DNA of 64,000 nt, taken from contig DULG01000054.1 in assembly GCA_012840485.1 (NCBI GenBank), forward strand, positions 54,509 through 118,508. Reading direction: 5' to 3'. Position numbers and translations under genes: made by a program. The notes under the pieces are model-generated. The model was given only the letters and a program-made list of their open reading frames with translations, was not told the DNA's origin and did no database searches. The stretch comes from Clostridia bacterium. GTDB taxonomy: Bacteria > Bacillota > Thermoanaerobacteria > Thermoanaerobacterales > Thermoanaerobacteraceae. Positions 62,231-64,000 of the stretch are shown here, piece by piece; positions within the stretch are counted from its first letter, which is position 1; each line of letters starts with the position of its first letter.

Positions 62231-62503
62231 GTGGGAAGTATAGTTTTTATTGATTTCCTAAACAAACTTCCTCCAAATAATGCAGTTGCAGTTGCTGGAA
62301 TGTTAAATCAGCTATATGAAACTTCTGAAGATGACATTGGTTTCATTGAAGATTTTATACTTCATGGTTCACCGATACCCAATAACATTGTTAAGAACAT
62401 CAACCAAGCATTTAAAGAAGCTGGTTACCCACAATTTACCTGGGAAAATTGCAGAACAGATACCAGGAATAAATGTTTTGATAACTGGTTTGATGAAGTT
62501 TAA
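62231..62503 (+). CDS. Hypothetical protein (90 aa)
   Basis: GTG start preceded by GGCAGGTGG. The protein begins MGSIVFIDFLNKLPPNNAVA and ends CRTDTRNKCFDNWFDEV. It is acidic with several helices; no family is recognised. It begins the gene group that leads to the terminase small subunit. Confidence 0.6.
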   Translation: MGSIVFIDFLNKLPPNNAVAVAGMLNQLYETSEDDIGFIEDFILHGSPIPNNIVKNINQAFKEAGYPQFTWENCRTDTRNKCFDNWFDEV

Positions 62504-62531
62504 TAAATCAAAAGAAAGGATGATAAAAAAA

Positions 62532-62756
62532 ATGAAAAGATTTTATGAAACAGAAATGCCGGTAGCAGTAATTACAGAGCATGGGGAATTCAGGTATTAC
62601 AAGGAAGCCAAGAAGTTTCAAGTTTCAAAGGCTAAATGGAAAAGCCTTGATGGTGAAATACATCATGGTAAAACAGTAACCCTGGATATAAATGCTTTTA
62701 AGGGTAATGAGGATTTGAAAGCATTGCTGAACCTGGTGCTGGCTGACATTGGATAA
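62532..62756 (+). CDS. Hypothetical protein (74 aa)
   Basis: The ATG at 62532 has AAGAAAGGATG upstream; the longer open frame overlaps the previous gene and is not used. The protein reads MKRFYETEMPVAVITEHGEF, then KKFQVSKAKWKSLDGEIHHG, suggesting a small beta-rich domain. Function is unknown. Confidence 0.6.
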   Translation: MKRFYETEMPVAVITEHGEFRYYKEAKKFQVSKAKWKSLDGEIHHGKTVTLDINAFKGNEDLKALLNLVLADIG

Positions 62757-62797
62757 GTATTCGGACATATCGGACACCTAAAAAGGAAAGGCAGGTG

Positions 62798-63346
62798 ATG
62801 GAATTGGCAAAGCTGACAGCGAAACAAAGAAAGTTCTGTGAAGAATACCTTATTGACTTAAACGCAACACAAGCTGCTATTCGTGCAGGGTATTCTCCTA
62901 AAACAGCAAATGAACAAGGTGCAAGGTTGTTAGTAAATGTTAGTATTCAAAAGAGAATTCAAAAACTTATGGATGAAAGAGCAAAGAGAACAAATATCAC
63001 ACAGGATATGGTAATTCAAGAACTTGCAAAGATTGCTTTTTCTAATATTGGTGATTATTTGAAGATTGAAACCTGCAAGGATGGAAACTTTGAATATAAA
63101 CGGTTAGTTATTTTTGATACTGATTCCATCCCTGCTGATAAAAAATCAGCTATTCAGGAAATAAAACAAAACAATAATGGTGGAATATCATTTAAGCTTC
63201 ATGATAAGCTTAAAGCACTTGAACTTCTTGGAAGGCATTTAGGAATATTTAATGACAAAATTGAACTATCAACTGCTAATCCGTTTGATGAATTATCAGT
63301 TGAAGAATTAAGGGCTTTGGCAAGGCAATGTGAAGAAGACTTATAA
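62798..63346 (+). CDS. terS: Phage terminase small subunit
   Basis: 182 residues from ATG (AAAGGCAGGTG upstream; GTG three bases earlier is an alternative). It begins with the Terminase_2 family pattern LTAKQRKFCEEYLIDLNATQ, AAIRAGYSPKTANEQGARLL, followed by a helical oligomerisation region and an acidic tail. The small subunit recognises the packaging site and recruits the large subunit. No large subunit is visible in the remaining 650 bases. Confidence 0.88.
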   Translation: MELAKLTAKQRKFCEEYLIDLNATQAAIRAGYSPKTANEQGARLLVNVSIQKRIQKLMDERAKRTNITQDMVIQELAKIAFSNIGDYLKIETCKDGNFEYKRLVIFDTDSIPADKKSAIQEIKQNNNGGISFKLHDKLKALELLGRHLGIFNDKIELSTANPFDELSVEELRALARQCEEDL

Positions 63347-63386
63347 AAATTTATCAAAAATACAAAAATTGAAAGGATGGTTAAAA

Positions 63387-64000
63387 ATGAAAATGGAACT
63401 TAAAAGCAAAGTGGAAAAACTCATTGAAAACTACAAAAAAGTTATGAATGCTTTCTTGGAAGAAATAAGGAAATAGGAAAGTAATTCCTATTATACCAGT
63501 GATGCCAAACAGGATGAAATCAGAAAGATAAAAGCACAAATGCTAAATACTGATGCAGACTTTAATAAACAGCTTTTAAACATCATTACAGAAGAAAAGG
63601 AAGCCATTTTGAATTCCACTATAAAAAAACCTGCTGATTATCAGCTTCAGATTTCCAATGCACTTGGATTTATTAACTTGCTTGGTAGCAAGCTTACAGA
63701 TGAAGAAGCTTTTGAATTGGTAAAGCCATTCTTTGGTGATTATCAGACTATGAAACGTTTTTATGCAGTTCTTTCTGAAATAAATGGTTTAAATGTTACT
63801 ACTTACAGCCTTGGATTATTTGATAAGGCTGTAAATAATCTTGAAATCCTTAAAAACAATTTTGCCAAGTTCTTTGATGCTGGAACATATACAACTAATG
63901 GCTTGGCTTATACTTTGAAAGAAACTGCACTTTTAAGCGATATTGAAGATATTGAAAGGATTATTCAAAAGCTTGATAGTATTATTCCAGCTTCATATAA
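63387..64000 (+). CDS. Phage-type protein with an in-frame TAG, cut by the window end
   Basis: The ATG at 63387 has AAAGGATGG upstream and opens a 29-residue helical peptide (MKMELKSKVEKLIENYKKVM). TAG at 63474-63476 interrupts it, and the same frame then stays open to the window end for about 174 codons (SDAKQDEIRKIKAQML, LGFINLLGSKLTDEEAFELV, FYAVLSEINGLNVTTYSLGL). This may be one gene with a nonsense mutation, or two genes with the second starting at an internal ATG near 63540, though no strong ribosome site is there. Function is unknown; it follows terS. Confidence 0.55.

Noticed and set aside
1..64000. CRISPR arrays, rRNA and tRNA genes
   Set aside because: No regularly spaced repeat-spacer pattern, rRNA signature or tRNA T-arm consensus was found by reading; the only interspersed repeats are the three structured elements, and the only short tandem repeats noted are the TGACA iterons.

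Overview
The window looks like a low-GC, thermophilic, strictly anaerobic Firmicute of the Thermoanaerobacter type. I infer this from the AT-rich codon use, strong AGGAGG ribosome sites, class III ribonucleotide reductase, starch and maltodextrin genes of thermoanaerobe character, and the rapZ/glmR/whiA/ptsH set. No rRNA, tRNA or CRISPR array was recognised.

Layout. 1-6.2 kb: end of nrdD with nrdG, a large membrane PAS/GGDEF/HD-GYP protein, a DUF134 protein and a DedA protein. 6.2-19 kb: a metal-handling island with two near-identical HMA metallochaperones, a two-component system ringed by three small SHOCT membrane proteins, a CadC/CadA-type sensor and efflux ATPase, iscS-mnmA, and the copper ATPase copA. 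Remnants of four genes (azoreductase, hydE, thiF, cysK) lie among these, so the region has been repeatedly rearranged. 19-32 kb: a second two-component system, a frameshifted HD-GYP gene, a PAP2 phosphatase, two small enzymes, a TetR-type operon (phasin-like, UbiB-like kinase, TetR, patatin), then murB, a PHP phosphoesterase, rapZ and glmR. 32-42.3 kb: an alpha-amylase lipoprotein, a maltodextrin ABC transporter without its ATPase, two DUF2229 proteins, a RodZ-like protein and a neopullulanase. 42.4-56.3 kb: whiA, ptsH, an SpxR/YtoI-like regulator, dnaE, pfkA, pyk, a thioesterase, a glucoamylase lipoprotein and rlmD. LacI-type operators at the amylase and glucoamylase promoters suggest shared sugar control, with PfkA, pyruvate kinase and HPr as the downstream glycolytic and regulatory partners.

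56.3-64 kb: an integrated element immediately after rlmD. It has a tyrosine integrase, divergent CI-like and Cro-like regulators, an excisionase-like protein, a primase-helicase, a likely replication origin with nine TGACA repeats around an AT-rich stretch, several small proteins, and a terminase small subunit. This order resembles phage-inducible chromosomal islands (phage satellites), although an ordinary prophage cut off by the window edge is equally possible from what is visible.

The other striking signal is a family of three 263-332 bp non-coding elements at 22.8, 37.2 and 54.6 kb. Each has imperfect terminal inverted repeats, a nested fold with compensatory base changes between copies, and sits in a gene-end terminator whose hairpin is present on both sides of the element. 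They look like structured, terminator-targeting mobile elements.
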